Source: Bacillota bacterium
Lineage (GTDB): Bacteria; Bacillota; Clostridia; Oscillospirales; Ruminococcaceae
DNA length: 64,000 nt
Assembly: GCA_023457355.1 (NCBI GenBank)
Contig: JAEWLW010000003.1
Location: forward strand, 3,195 to 67,194
Direction: 5' to 3'
Shown here: piece by piece, positions 42,766 through 51,425 of the stretch
How the letters are laid out: the number at the start of each line of letters is the position of its first letter
How positions within the stretch are numbered: the first letter of the stretch is position 1
Notes under the pieces: model-generated
What the model was told of the DNA's origin: nothing
Database searches by the model: none
Seen by the model: only the letters and a program-made list of their open reading frames with translations
Program-made: the position numbers and the translations under genes

Positions 42766-44808
42766 ATGAAGGCATATATTTGGGATGTTCCCGAAGCACA
42801 TGATGAAATCGCCAGTGCGCTGCACCGTGCATTGAATGTTCCTGAGCTGGCGTCGGTGGTACTGGCTTCCCGCGGCTATGATGCAGACGCTGCCAGACAG
42901 CTTTTGGCGTGCGAGCCTGAGGATGTTCTTTGTGACCCCATGTTGCTGTGCGATATGGTTCCCGCCCTCGAGACGATACGGGACGCCACTGAAAATGACG
43001 AATTCATTTGTATATTCGGCGATTATGACTGTGATGGCGTCGCTTCTACCGCGATGCTTAAAAGCTATTTCGAATCGATTGGCGCACGCAGCTGCTATTA
43101 TATCCCGCACCGTGAAAAAGAAGGGTATGGCCTGAACATCCCCGCCATAGACGATTTACACCGGATGGGCGTTTCGTTGATTATCACGGTGGACAACGGC
43201 GTCACCGCCTTGGAAGAAATTAAATATGCCAATTCGCTTGGCATGCGGGTTGTGGTCACCGACCACCACCAGCCCAGAGAGACACTGCCCGCTGCGGCCG
43301 CCGTCATCAACCCTCACCGCATCGACTGCACCTATCCCTTTAAAGATCTTTCAGGTGTCGGCGTGGCGTTTAAGCTGCTTTGTGCAATGGAGGGAGAGCG
43401 CGGCGAGGAGCTTTTGGAACAGTACGCCGATTTTTTGTGCATCGGTACGGTGGCGGATGTCGTACCGCTCGTCGGCGAAAACCGTTGCTTTGTCAAGCGG
43501 GGGCTGGAGCTGCTGGCCGATTCGCACCGGCCGGGGTTACGCGCCTTGCTGGAGACGGCGGGCCTTACCGGAAAACCATTAACCGGAGAGTCGGTGGCTT
43601 TTGGGCTTTCGCCGCGCATTAATGCGGCGGGCAGGTTGGATTCGGCTGATATCGCTGTGATGCTGTTGCTGACCGAAAGCGAGGAAGAAGCCGCCGAACT
43701 GGCAGGACAGCTTGAGGCGCTCAACCAGAAGCGCCGCAGTGATGAAAAGAAAATTGCCGATGATATCGCCGTGCAGTTGCTGGCCGATTCGTCGTTGATA
43801 CATAGCAGGATTTTGTTCTTTTCCGGTGAGGATTGGAACGCCGGCATTGTTGGCATTGTTTGCTCCCGCCTCGTCGAACGTTTTGGCAAACCCTGTCTGC
43901 TTGTCTCAACGCAGGGGGAGAATGCCAAGGGCTCGGGGCGAAGCGTCGAAGGGTTTTCGCTGATTGAGGCGGTGGCCGACTGCGCGGACTGCCTGACGCG
44001 CTATGGCGGGCACCCGATGGCGGCGGGCTTTTCTCTGCCAACTTCGCGGCTGGCGGAATTCAATGCCGGGCTTCAGCGTTTTGCCGCTAAGAATTATCCT
44101 GTTATGCCCGCATTGCGCCTCAAAGTGGATAGTGTTGTGCCGCCCGAGCTTTTGACGGTGGAACAGGTCAAGGGATTGGACTGTTTAGAGCCGTTCGGCA
44201 GCCAGAATCCGCCGCCGGTGTTTATGGTGGCGGATGCCCGGTTGGAGCGTGTTATTCCGTTGTCGGCGGGCAAATACTGTAAGTTGGGTCTGGTTAAAGG
44301 GAATGTTCGGTTCAATGTTCTATGCTTCACCGCCCGTCCGAACGGTTTTTGCGCTGTAGGCGGCGACGCGGTGGACATTGCTTTTTCAGCTTCGCTGAAC
44401 GACTATCAGGGACAGCAGAGCGTTTCACTCAAGCTCAAGGGTATCCGGTTATCAAACAGCGATATGAGCCTGCTGGTGCTCGGCGAACAGCGCTATGACA
44501 GCTATCTCCGGCGCGAGAACCTCAGCGCGGCGCTGATTCCTTCCCGCGAGGAGACGGCGGTGGTGTACCGATATATCAAGCGGCAGGGCCCGGTGAATTT
44601 CTCGCCCAATGCGCTTTACTGCCATATCACCCAACAGGAGCCGATTGACTATTCACGGTTTCGCATCGCGCTCGAAGTTCTGCAGGAGCTGGGTCTGCTG
44701 CAAAAAACCGTCTCGCAGGATGTTGCGGTTCTGTCGGTTGACACCGCAGCCGCCCGCGTACAGCTCGAGCATTCTTCGATTATAAGGAGCTTACAGCAAC
44801 AATTATGA
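42766..44808 (+). CDS. recJ: Single-stranded-DNA exonuclease RecJ
   Basis: 5'-3' exonuclease of recombination and base-excision repair. In the 680-residue protein the DHH phosphoesterase motifs are DYDCDGVAS (from residue 86), VTVDNGVTA-like IITVDNGVTA, and VTDHHQP (DHH at 166-168). The DHHA1 motif RYGGHPMAAGFSL follows near 410, then an OB fold. ATG 42766 has AAAGGGGGCG upstream; an earlier start at 42721 would lie within the leader. It overlaps rel by 4 bp (ATGA). Confidence 0.95.
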   Translation: MKAYIWDVPEAHDEIASALHRALNVPELASVVLASRGYDADAARQLLACEPEDVLCDPMLLCDMVPALETIRDATENDEFICIFGDYDCDGVASTAMLKSYFESIGARSCYYIPHREKEGYGLNIPAIDDLHRMGVSLIITVDNGVTALEEIKYANSLGMRVVVTDHHQPRETLPAAAAVINPHRIDCTYPFKDLSGVGVAFKLLCAMEGERGEELLEQYADFLCIGTVADVVPLVGENRCFVKRGLELLADSHRPGLRALLETAGLTGKPLTGESVAFGLSPRINAAGRLDSADIAVMLLLTESEEEAAELAGQLEALNQKRRSDEKKIADDIAVQLLADSSLIHSRILFFSGEDWNAGIVGIVCSRLVERFGKPCLLVSTQGENAKGSGRSVEGFSLIEAVADCADCLTRYGGHPMAAGFSLPTSRLAEFNAGLQRFAAKNYPVMPALRLKVDSVVPPELLTVEQVKGLDCLEPFGSQNPPPVFMVADARLERVIPLSAGKYCKLGLVKGNVRFNVLCFTARPNGFCAVGGDAVDIAFSASLNDYQGQQSVSLKLKGIRLSNSDMSLLVLGEQRYDSYLRRENLSAALIPSREETAVVYRYIKRQGPVNFSPNALYCHITQQEPIDYSRFRIALEVLQELGLLQKTVSQDVAVLSVDTAAARVQLEHSSIIRSLQQQL

Positions 44809-46985
44809 ACGACAGCCGACCAATCACAATCGAAGAGTTAAAAAGCTTCATTCTCCAGACCGGCAAAAGCTATAATCTGGAGGTTATTGAGCGCGCCTAT
44901 CAGCTGGCTGAAGAGGCACATGGCAGCCAGAAGCGCCGCTCCGGCGAACCGTATATCATCCACCCGCTGGCTGTTGCCAAAATTCTGGTGGAGCTGGGAA
45001 TGGATACCGAATCGGTTGCGGCGGCGCTGCTGCACGATGTGGTTGAGGATACCGAAATCGAAATGACCACCATCAAAAAGAACTTTGGCAACGATATTGC
45101 GCTTTTGGTTGGCGGCGTGACCAAACTGGGCAGAATTCCTTATTCATCTAAGGAAGAGCAGCAGTCCGAGAACCTGCGCAAGATGCTTTTGGCCATGGCG
45201 CAGGATATCCGCGTGGTCATCATCAAGCTGGCCGACCGATTGCACAATGCGCGAACTTTTCAATACCTCGCTGAGGAAAAGCGGCGCTATAAGGCGCTGG
45301 AGACGATGGAAATCTATGCGCCCATCGCCGACCGCCTCGGAATCCGCAAAATAAAAGAGGAGCTTGAAGATATTTCGCTGCGCTTTTTGGACCCCATCGC
45401 CTATTCCGAAATTGAAAGCCAGCTTGCTGCGCGCGAACAGCGCCAACAGTTTATAGCCAACATCAAACAGCGTATTTTTGAGCGTGTCAAACTGGAACAC
45501 CCCAACGCCTATATCGAGGGACGCGTCAAGAGCATCTATGGCATCTACCGCAAGGTGTATGTTCAGGGCCGCGCTTTCGACGAGGTTTTTGATATTTACG
45601 CCGTGCGCGTCATCGTGGATTCGGTCATTGAGTGCTATAACATCCTGGGCATCATTCACGATATGTTCCGTCCCATTCCGAACCGCTTCAAGGACTATAT
45701 TTCCACGCCGAAGCAGAACATGTATCAGTCGCTGCACACCACCGTGTTTGATAAGGAAGGCATTCCGTTTGAGACGCAGATTCGCACCTGGGATATGCAT
45801 TATACGGCGGAATACGGTATTGCGGCGCACTGGAAGTATAAGGTTGGCATTCAGGGCAAGGATAAGCTGGAGGAGCGCCTTTCATGGGTGCGCCAGCTGA
45901 TTGAAAACCAGCAGGACGGCGAAGGCGCCGAGGATATTGTCAGCTCGATAAAATCTGATATCGCCCCTGAGGAGGTCTTTGTGTTTACCCCCAAGGGCGA
46001 CGTCATCAGCCTGCCCACAGGGGCCACCGTGCTGGATTTTGCCTATGCGATACACTCGGCGGTCGGAAACCGTATGACGGGCGCGCGCATCGACGGAAAG
46101 ATTGTCTCGATTGATACCGAAGTGCAAACCGGCATGATCGTCGAGATTATCACCTCCAATTCCAAAACGCAGGGCCCCAACCGCGACTGGCTCAACATTG
46201 TCAAAACGACCGAAGCGCGAAACAAGATCCGGGCCTGGTTTAAAAAAGAGCGCCGCGAGGAAAATATTATCGAAGGCAATGCGATGATTGACCGCGAATT
46301 TAAACGCGCAAGTATTGCCCTCACCGACGAGCAGCGCGAGCAGCTTTTAACCGCTGAGGCAAAGCGCCAGCACCTGAACACCGCCACCGACCTTGCGGCG
46401 GCGCTGGGTTATGGCGGGCTGCCGTTTTCGCGCATTATGCCGCACCTGCGTGAGGAATACACGCGGCTTTACCGGCCCGAGCCGGTGCAGGCCACCATCG
46501 CCGTCAAGCCTAAAAAGGAGCGCAAGGATTCCTCGGGCGTTATTGTCGAAGGGCTTGAAGGCTGTCTTGTTAAATTTTCAAAATGCTGCAACCCACTGCC
46601 GGGGGATAACATCATCGGCTTTGTTACCCGCGGCTACGGTGTTTCAATTCATAAACGCGACTGCGTTAACGTCGTCTCGGCCATGAACGACGCTTCGCAG
46701 CGCGAGCGCTGGGTGCGCTGCGAGTGGGCCACGACCGTTAAAGAGACATTCCAGTCCTCTATTGAAGTCATTGGCAGCAATCGCTCCGGCCTGTTGGCCG
46801 AACTGAGTATTCTGCTTAGCAACATGCGCATTTCTCTGCACTCCTTTATGGCTAAGGAACTGAAAGACGGGCGCCTGAGCTTCAACATTACGATGGCCAT
46901 CAGCGATTTGAACCAGCTCAACTATGTCCTGCTACAGATTAAAAAGATTCCGGGCGTCATTAAAGTGGACCGCGTTTCGGGTTGA
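44805..46985 (+). CDS. relA: Bifunctional (p)ppGpp synthetase/hydrolase Rel
   Basis: Stringent-response enzyme that makes and degrades (p)ppGpp. The 726-residue protein has the HD hydrolase domain (HPLAVAKIL, HDVVEDT near 77), synthetase domain (GRVKSIYGIYRK, DIYAVRVIV, YISTPKQNMYQSLHTTV, about 235-350), TGS domain (from about 390, EVFVFTPKGDVISLP), a zinc-finger/helical region (CLVKFSKCCNPLPGD) and a C-terminal ACT domain (about 650-726). Both catalytic domains look intact. Translationally coupled to recJ. Confidence 0.96.
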   Translation: MNDSRPITIEELKSFILQTGKSYNLEVIERAYQLAEEAHGSQKRRSGEPYIIHPLAVAKILVELGMDTESVAAALLHDVVEDTEIEMTTIKKNFGNDIALLVGGVTKLGRIPYSSKEEQQSENLRKMLLAMAQDIRVVIIKLADRLHNARTFQYLAEEKRRYKALETMEIYAPIADRLGIRKIKEELEDISLRFLDPIAYSEIESQLAAREQRQQFIANIKQRIFERVKLEHPNAYIEGRVKSIYGIYRKVYVQGRAFDEVFDIYAVRVIVDSVIECYNILGIIHDMFRPIPNRFKDYISTPKQNMYQSLHTTVFDKEGIPFETQIRTWDMHYTAEYGIAAHWKYKVGIQGKDKLEERLSWVRQLIENQQDGEGAEDIVSSIKSDIAPEEVFVFTPKGDVISLPTGATVLDFAYAIHSAVGNRMTGARIDGKIVSIDTEVQTGMIVEIITSNSKTQGPNRDWLNIVKTTEARNKIRAWFKKERREENIIEGNAMIDREFKRASIALTDEQREQLLTAEAKRQHLNTATDLAAALGYGGLPFSRIMPHLREEYTRLYRPEPVQATIAVKPKKERKDSSGVIVEGLEGCLVKFSKCCNPLPGDNIIGFVTRGYGVSIHKRDCVNVVSAMNDASQRERWVRCEWATTVKETFQSSIEVIGSNRSGLLAELSILLSNMRISLHSFMAKELKDGRLSFNITMAISDLNQLNYVLLQIKKIPGVIKVDRVSG

Positions 46986-47109
46986 CGGGGTGGTAGCGTG
47001 AAAATCACGCTATTGATTCCGACAGCAGGAACCGCGGCTGATGCACGGCAAAAGCCATTCCGTTTTATGGTTTTTTGTGTTGGAAGATAAGGGAAAGGAA
47101 TGGTCTTTT

Positions 47110-47577
47110 ATGCGGGCAATTTTACAGCGGGTGCGCCATGCGGCGGTTTCGGTGGATGGCAAAACCGTGGGCAAAACCGACGGCGGCTATTTGATTTTGC
47201 TGGGCGTCAAGGTCGGCGATTCCGAGGAGCAAGCGCGCTTTCTGGCCAAAAAAACCGCCGAGCTGCGCGTTTTTACCGATTCGGAGGGGAAGATGAACCT
47301 CTCGCTGCTTGACGTGGGGGGCGGCGCGCTGGTTGTCAGCCAGTTTACGCTGTATGCCGACTGTAAAAAAGGACGGCGCCCTGCCTTTGTCAATGCCGAA
47401 CGCCCGCCGCTGTCTGAAGAATTATACCTGCGCTATGTCGACTTTCTCCGCGAGGCGGGGATTCGCCAGGTGGAGACAGGCGTGTTTGGCGCACACATGC
47501 AGGTATCGCTTGAAAACGACGGGCCGGTAACCATCCTGCTCGATACCGAAGAAATCATGCCCAAACAACCCCAATAA
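47110..47577 (+). CDS. dtd: D-aminoacyl-tRNA deacylase
   Basis: Removes D-amino acids (and glycine from tRNA-Ala) mischarged on tRNA. The 155-residue protein starts MRAILQRVRHAAVSVDG and shows the two active-site motifs SQFTLYADCKKGRRPAF and ENDGPVTILLDT. ATG 47110 has AAAGGAATGG upstream; a start at 47041 would add 23 unrelated residues. The rel-dtd order is conserved in Firmicutes. A 9-bp inverted repeat (AAACAGCGG/CCGCTGTTT, 47662-47698) separates it from the next gene. Confidence 0.94.
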   Translation: MRAILQRVRHAAVSVDGKTVGKTDGGYLILLGVKVGDSEEQARFLAKKTAELRVFTDSEGKMNLSLLDVGGGALVVSQFTLYADCKKGRRPAFVNAERPPLSEELYLRYVDFLREAGIRQVETGVFGAHMQVSLENDGPVTILLDTEEIMPKQPQ

Positions 47578-47729
47578 AATAGCGGCGCGATGGCCGGCAT
47601 TTTTTTGCCAGCCCAAGAAGAGAATGCAGGCGGGCTGACGTCCGCCAAAAGCAAAGCTGACAAACAGCGGAAAAGGCTTGCCAAGATAACCGCTGTTTTA
47701 TGAGATATTCATATAAGGAGGGCTATGCC

Positions 47730-48368
47730 ATGAAACTTTTGCATACCACACTGGGACCGATATCCACAAATTGCTATTTTGCGATTGACCCGAACGGCGA
47801 AACCGCAATTATTGATCCGGGTGCCAACCCGGCCCGCGTCAACCAGATTATTGAAGAAAATAACCTCAAACCCAAATATGTTTTGCTGACACACGGCCAT
47901 TTTGACCATATCGGCGGCGCAAAGGGCATCGTTAAAAAGCATCCGGGCGTTAAAATTGTCATCGGCGAAAAGGACGCCCCCATGCTGCCCGCCGCCATCA
48001 GGAATGCCAACTGGCGGCAGTATATCAGCGATGAAGATTACCTGGACCTGAAGGCCGATATGCTGGTGCATGAGGGCGATGAAGTCACGGTGGGCGAGCT
48101 GACCTTCCGCGTACTGGAGACCCCCGGCCACACCCGCGGCGGTGTTTGCTATATCTGCGGGGACTTCATCTTTTCGGGTGACACGCTGTTCCGGCACGAG
48201 TGCGGCAGAACCGACCTTGACGGCGGCGATTACCCCACCATTTTGCGTTCGCTTAAAAAACTGCACGACCTGCCCGGCGACTACAACGTGCTGCCCGGCC
48301 ATGAAGAGCTGACCACGCTGGAGGAAGAGCGCCACCATAACCCTTATATGAGGGAAGCATTGAAATGA
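47730..48368 (+). CDS. Metallo-beta-lactamase-fold hydrolase (glyoxalase II-like)
   Basis: A 212-residue hydrolase with the zinc motif THGHFDHIGG (about 57-66), ETPGHTRGG, FSGDTLFRHECGRTDL and the final LPGHEELTTL. It matches the YqgX/GloB-like group following rel-dtd in Firmicutes. Natural substrate not known. ATG 47730 follows AAGGAGGG. Its end overlaps hemZ by 4 bp. Confidence 0.9.
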   Translation: MKLLHTTLGPISTNCYFAIDPNGETAIIDPGANPARVNQIIEENNLKPKYVLLTHGHFDHIGGAKGIVKKHPGVKIVIGEKDAPMLPAAIRNANWRQYISDEDYLDLKADMLVHEGDEVTVGELTFRVLETPGHTRGGVCYICGDFIFSGDTLFRHECGRTDLDGGDYPTILRSLKKLHDLPGDYNVLPGHEELTTLEEERHHNPYMREALK

Positions 48369-49852
48369 TTTTGATGACGCGCGGCTTTGCGCATACCTAT
48401 GAAATAGAAATGCTGGCGCGTATGCTGTTTCCGGCGTTGTCGCTTGAATCTGTCGAGGCGCTGGCAGAACTGGACGCGGCACAGGATTATCTCCTCGCGG
48501 AGATGGCGCCCTGCGACAACGGCTGGCTGTTGCAGGTGGCGCTGCGGCAGGGCGGGCGCCTTTATAACGGGCAGGATACATTGGAATCAGGCCTTTCGGA
48601 AAAAGAGCGAGTGGTTGCACTCGCTCGAATTTTATACCGCACGGCACAAAAAAGCGGCTGCCGTGCATTGCGCTGGGGTATTTTGACCGGCATTCGCCCT
48701 GTCAAGCTTTTCCATGCGCTGGCGGCGCAGGGCCTGACCGAAGAGGAAGCCAGTACACAGCTTTGCGAACGCTATCTGCTGAGCGCGGAAATGGCGCAAC
48801 TTGCCCAGACGGTCAGACGGTCTGAAAAACAAATTAACGACAAAAGTCTGCCGATGGGCTTCAGCTTGTATATTTCAATTCCTTTTTGTCCGCAGCGTTG
48901 CAGTTATTGCTCCTTTGTGTCACAGTCGGTGGAAAAAATGCAGCATATGGTGGCGCCCTATGTCGAGCAGCTTTGTGCTGAAATTGCCGAAATCGGCAGT
49001 ATCGCAAAAGCTTTGGGCTTGACGCTGCAAACAATCTATTTTGGCGGCGGCACACCGACAACATTGTCTGCGGAACAACTTACCAAGATATTTTTACAAA
49101 TTGCTCATGCTTTTGACCGGTCGAATCTGTTAGAATATACAGTAGAAGCCGGTCGACCCGACACGATTGACCGCGAACGGCTGCTGGCGCTCAAAGCGGC
49201 TGGTGTGACGCGTTTAAGCGTCAACCCCCAGACCATGAACGACGACGTCCTGTCCGCCGTGGGGAGAAAGCACACCGCCCTGCAGGTGGTGGAGGCCTTT
49301 GCGTTGGCGCGCGAGATCGGTTTTGAAAGCATCAACATGGATTTGATTGCGGGTTTGCCCGGGGATACCCCCGAAAGCTTCGAAAAATCGCTTAAAAAGG
49401 TGCTGGCGTTGAATCCGGACAACATCACCGTGCATACGCTGACATTAAAGCGCGCCAGCACGCTGGCTGAAGATTCACAGGCGGTTGCGCACCAGTATGC
49501 ACGGTACGCCGAAGTAGCGCAAATGGTGGATACGGCGCGGCGGCTGGTCTGTGCGGCGGGATATGCGCCTTATTACCTTTACCGGCAGAAAAACGCGGTG
49601 GGCAGTCTGGATAACACGGGCTATGCCCGGCCCGGCAAAGAAGGGCTTTATAACGTCTTTATAATGGATGAGACACATACGATATTAGCTGCCGGCGCCG
49701 GCGCTGTCACCAAGCTGCGCGCCCCGTCCGGAGAGGATATTGAGCGAATTTATAATTTTAAATATCCTGCGGAATACCTCTCGCGTTACCAGGTGATATC
49801 GAATCGTAAGGAAAGGGTGAAACGGTTTTATGAAAATCATCAGCAAGGTTAA
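48365..49852 (+). CDS. hemZ: Radical SAM protein HemZ (coproporphyrinogen dehydrogenase-like)
   Basis: HemN-like radical SAM enzyme. The 495-residue protein has a ~165-residue N-terminal domain specific to HemZ, then CPQRCSYC with Cys175, Cys179 and Cys182 ligating the [4Fe-4S] cluster, YFGGGTPTTLS, EAGRPDTI and INMDLIAGLPGDT. HemZ is annotated as oxygen-independent coproporphyrinogen III dehydrogenase, but its true reaction is uncertain. Overlaps its neighbours on both sides (4 bp and 23 bp). Confidence 0.9.
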   Translation: MILMTRGFAHTYEIEMLARMLFPALSLESVEALAELDAAQDYLLAEMAPCDNGWLLQVALRQGGRLYNGQDTLESGLSEKERVVALARILYRTAQKSGCRALRWGILTGIRPVKLFHALAAQGLTEEEASTQLCERYLLSAEMAQLAQTVRRSEKQINDKSLPMGFSLYISIPFCPQRCSYCSFVSQSVEKMQHMVAPYVEQLCAEIAEIGSIAKALGLTLQTIYFGGGTPTTLSAEQLTKIFLQIAHAFDRSNLLEYTVEAGRPDTIDRERLLALKAAGVTRLSVNPQTMNDDVLSAVGRKHTALQVVEAFALAREIGFESINMDLIAGLPGDTPESFEKSLKKVLALNPDNITVHTLTLKRASTLAEDSQAVAHQYARYAEVAQMVDTARRLVCAAGYAPYYLYRQKNAVGSLDNTGYARPGKEGLYNVFIMDETHTILAAGAGAVTKLRAPSGEDIERIYNFKYPAEYLSRYQVISNRKERVKRFYENHQQG

Positions 49853-50792
49853 AAATTCTCATATTGATGTCGCTGAAATTAATGCGCTGGCCAAAAACCC
49901 GGCTGCGTTTATTACAAAGTGCGAAAAGGGCTATTATGATCAGATAGATGAAATTGCCGATCAGGTGCTGGGCAGCGATGGGCGCTATCGCGTCGTGCTG
50001 CTGGCGGGCCCTTCCTCATCAGGCAAGACAACAACGGCGTATAAGCTGTCGGAATCGTTTGCAAAAAACGGCGTCCACGCCCCTGTGGTATCCCTGGACG
50101 ATTTCTTTTTGGGAATTGCCAGTTATCCCCGACTGCCCGACGGCACACCCGACATGGAATCGGTCGAAGCGCTGGATCTCCCGCTTATCAATGCAACGCT
50201 GGGCTGTTTGCTGGGGCAGGGGTGCGCGACTTTTCCGGTTTTTGATTTTAACAACAGCGCCCGTTCCGACCATAGCAATGTGATCGAGCTGGGTGAGCGC
50301 GGCGTGCTAATTGTAGAGGGACTTCATGCACTGAATCCCCGGCTGGTGGAGGTGCTGGATCAGAATGCGCTCTACCGCGCTTATGTCAGCACGCGGACAA
50401 AATATATGGACGGCGAAACCGAGGTGCTCACCCCTAAGGATGCAAGGCTCATCCGCCGGATGGTGCGTGACCACAATTTTAGAAACCGTTCTCCGCTCGA
50501 TACGCTATTGGCGTGGGAGGATGTGCTGGACGGTGAGGAAAAATATATCTATCCCTTCAGGGACAGTGTGAACTATAAAATTGATTCCTCGCTGGATTAC
50601 GAAGGCTGTGTTTTCCATCATTACATACTGCCGATGATTGAATCCCTTAAAAACGACAGAGTCTATTCTGGTAAGGTCAAACAGATTGTCGATTTGCTTG
50701 AAGCGTTTGACGACGTTGATTACCACTACATCCCGGAGGATTCTCTGCTGCGGGAATTCATTGGAAGTGATAGTCTGACCGTTTCAAAATAA
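49830..50792 (+). CDS. Uridine kinase-like P-loop nucleoside kinase
   Basis: Phosphoribulokinase/uridine kinase family (PF00485), 320 residues. P-loop GPSSSGKTT (about 60-68), the lid region VSLDDFFLGIASYPRLPDG, and VLIVEGLHALNP are clear. An N-terminal extension of ~50 residues precedes the kinase fold, as in clostridial homologues that often carry a threonyl-tRNA-synthetase-like N-terminal part in longer form. Nucleoside specificity cannot be read from sequence. It overlaps hemZ by 23 bp. Confidence 0.85.
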   Translation: MKIISKVKNSHIDVAEINALAKNPAAFITKCEKGYYDQIDEIADQVLGSDGRYRVVLLAGPSSSGKTTTAYKLSESFAKNGVHAPVVSLDDFFLGIASYPRLPDGTPDMESVEALDLPLINATLGCLLGQGCATFPVFDFNNSARSDHSNVIELGERGVLIVEGLHALNPRLVEVLDQNALYRAYVSTRTKYMDGETEVLTPKDARLIRRMVRDHNFRNRSPLDTLLAWEDVLDGEEKYIYPFRDSVNYKIDSSLDYEGCVFHHYILPMIESLKNDRVYSGKVKQIVDLLEAFDDVDYHYIPEDSLLREFIGSDSLTVSK

Positions 50793-50880
50793 TGAATTTT
50801 CCGCCGTGCTTTTACCGGTTTTAAAATTTCTATTCCGCCTTTTTAACGGTGGCTAAAAGCACAAGCCCCAACGATAAGCA

Positions 50881-50909
50881 TTGTATTTTTTGCCATATCG
50901 CGGTATAAT
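50881..50909 (+). promoter_or_regulatory. Sigma-A promoter of the zinc-ribbon gene
   Basis: TTGTAT, 17 nt, TATAAT. The sequence just before (50803-50861) holds a wide dyad GTGCTTTTA/TAAAAGCAC that may end the preceding transcript. Confidence 0.65.
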
Positions 50910-50941
50910 ATAAAACAATACAGTGAAGGGGTGTGGGGTTT

Positions 50942-51313
50942 ATGTCTGCTTTTGGCAGTGTGATGAATATGGTGCGGGATGCTGCGAGTATAGCGACAAA
51001 AAAGACGGGAACGGCGGTTGAGCTTTCTAAATTAAAGCTGCAGATCATGCAGTTGCGTTCACAGATGCAGAGCACCTATGAGCGGATCGGTATACTAACC
51101 TATGAACAGCAGAAAAACGGAACCGATAATTTCGAGCTGGTTTCGGTTTGTATCAAGGAAGTGGATTCTCTTTTGGTACAGATTAATGAAATCAACGCCA
51201 GCATTGCTGCAATCAAAGATGGGATTAGATGCCCCAATTGTAATGCGGCGAACCCGGTTAACACAACTTATTGCAAAAGCTGTGGCGTGAATTTGACTAA
51301 AGGACGGGAATGA
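50942..51313 (+). CDS. Small coiled-coil protein with C-terminal zinc ribbon
   Basis: I do not recognise a named family. The 123-residue protein has a helical, coiled-coil N-terminal region (about 15-90) and a zinc ribbon CPNCNAANPVNTTYCKSC (two CxxC pairs) at the end. Such proteins occur singly in many Firmicutes. ATG 50942 lies 10 nt after AAGGGG; GTG 50933 is too close. It has its own promoter and a strong terminator. Confidence 0.7.
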   Translation: MSAFGSVMNMVRDAASIATKKTGTAVELSKLKLQIMQLRSQMQSTYERIGILTYEQQKNGTDNFELVSVCIKEVDSLLVQINEINASIAAIKDGIRCPNCNAANPVNTTYCKSCGVNLTKGRE

Positions 51314-51321
51314 GACCTGAC

Positions 51322-51356
51322 TAAATACTGCGAAGTAATATTCGCAGTATTTTTTT
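51322..51356 (+). terminator. Terminator after the zinc-ribbon gene
   Basis: AAATACTGCGAA and TTCGCAGTATTT form a perfect 12-bp stem with loop gtaata and a following T-run. Confidence 0.95.
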
Positions 51357-51425
51357 GCGCTGCACGCTGCGGTTAGCATATTCGCCCCTTCACGCAAAAT
51401 AGGATTCAAGGGGGAGGGGAGACCA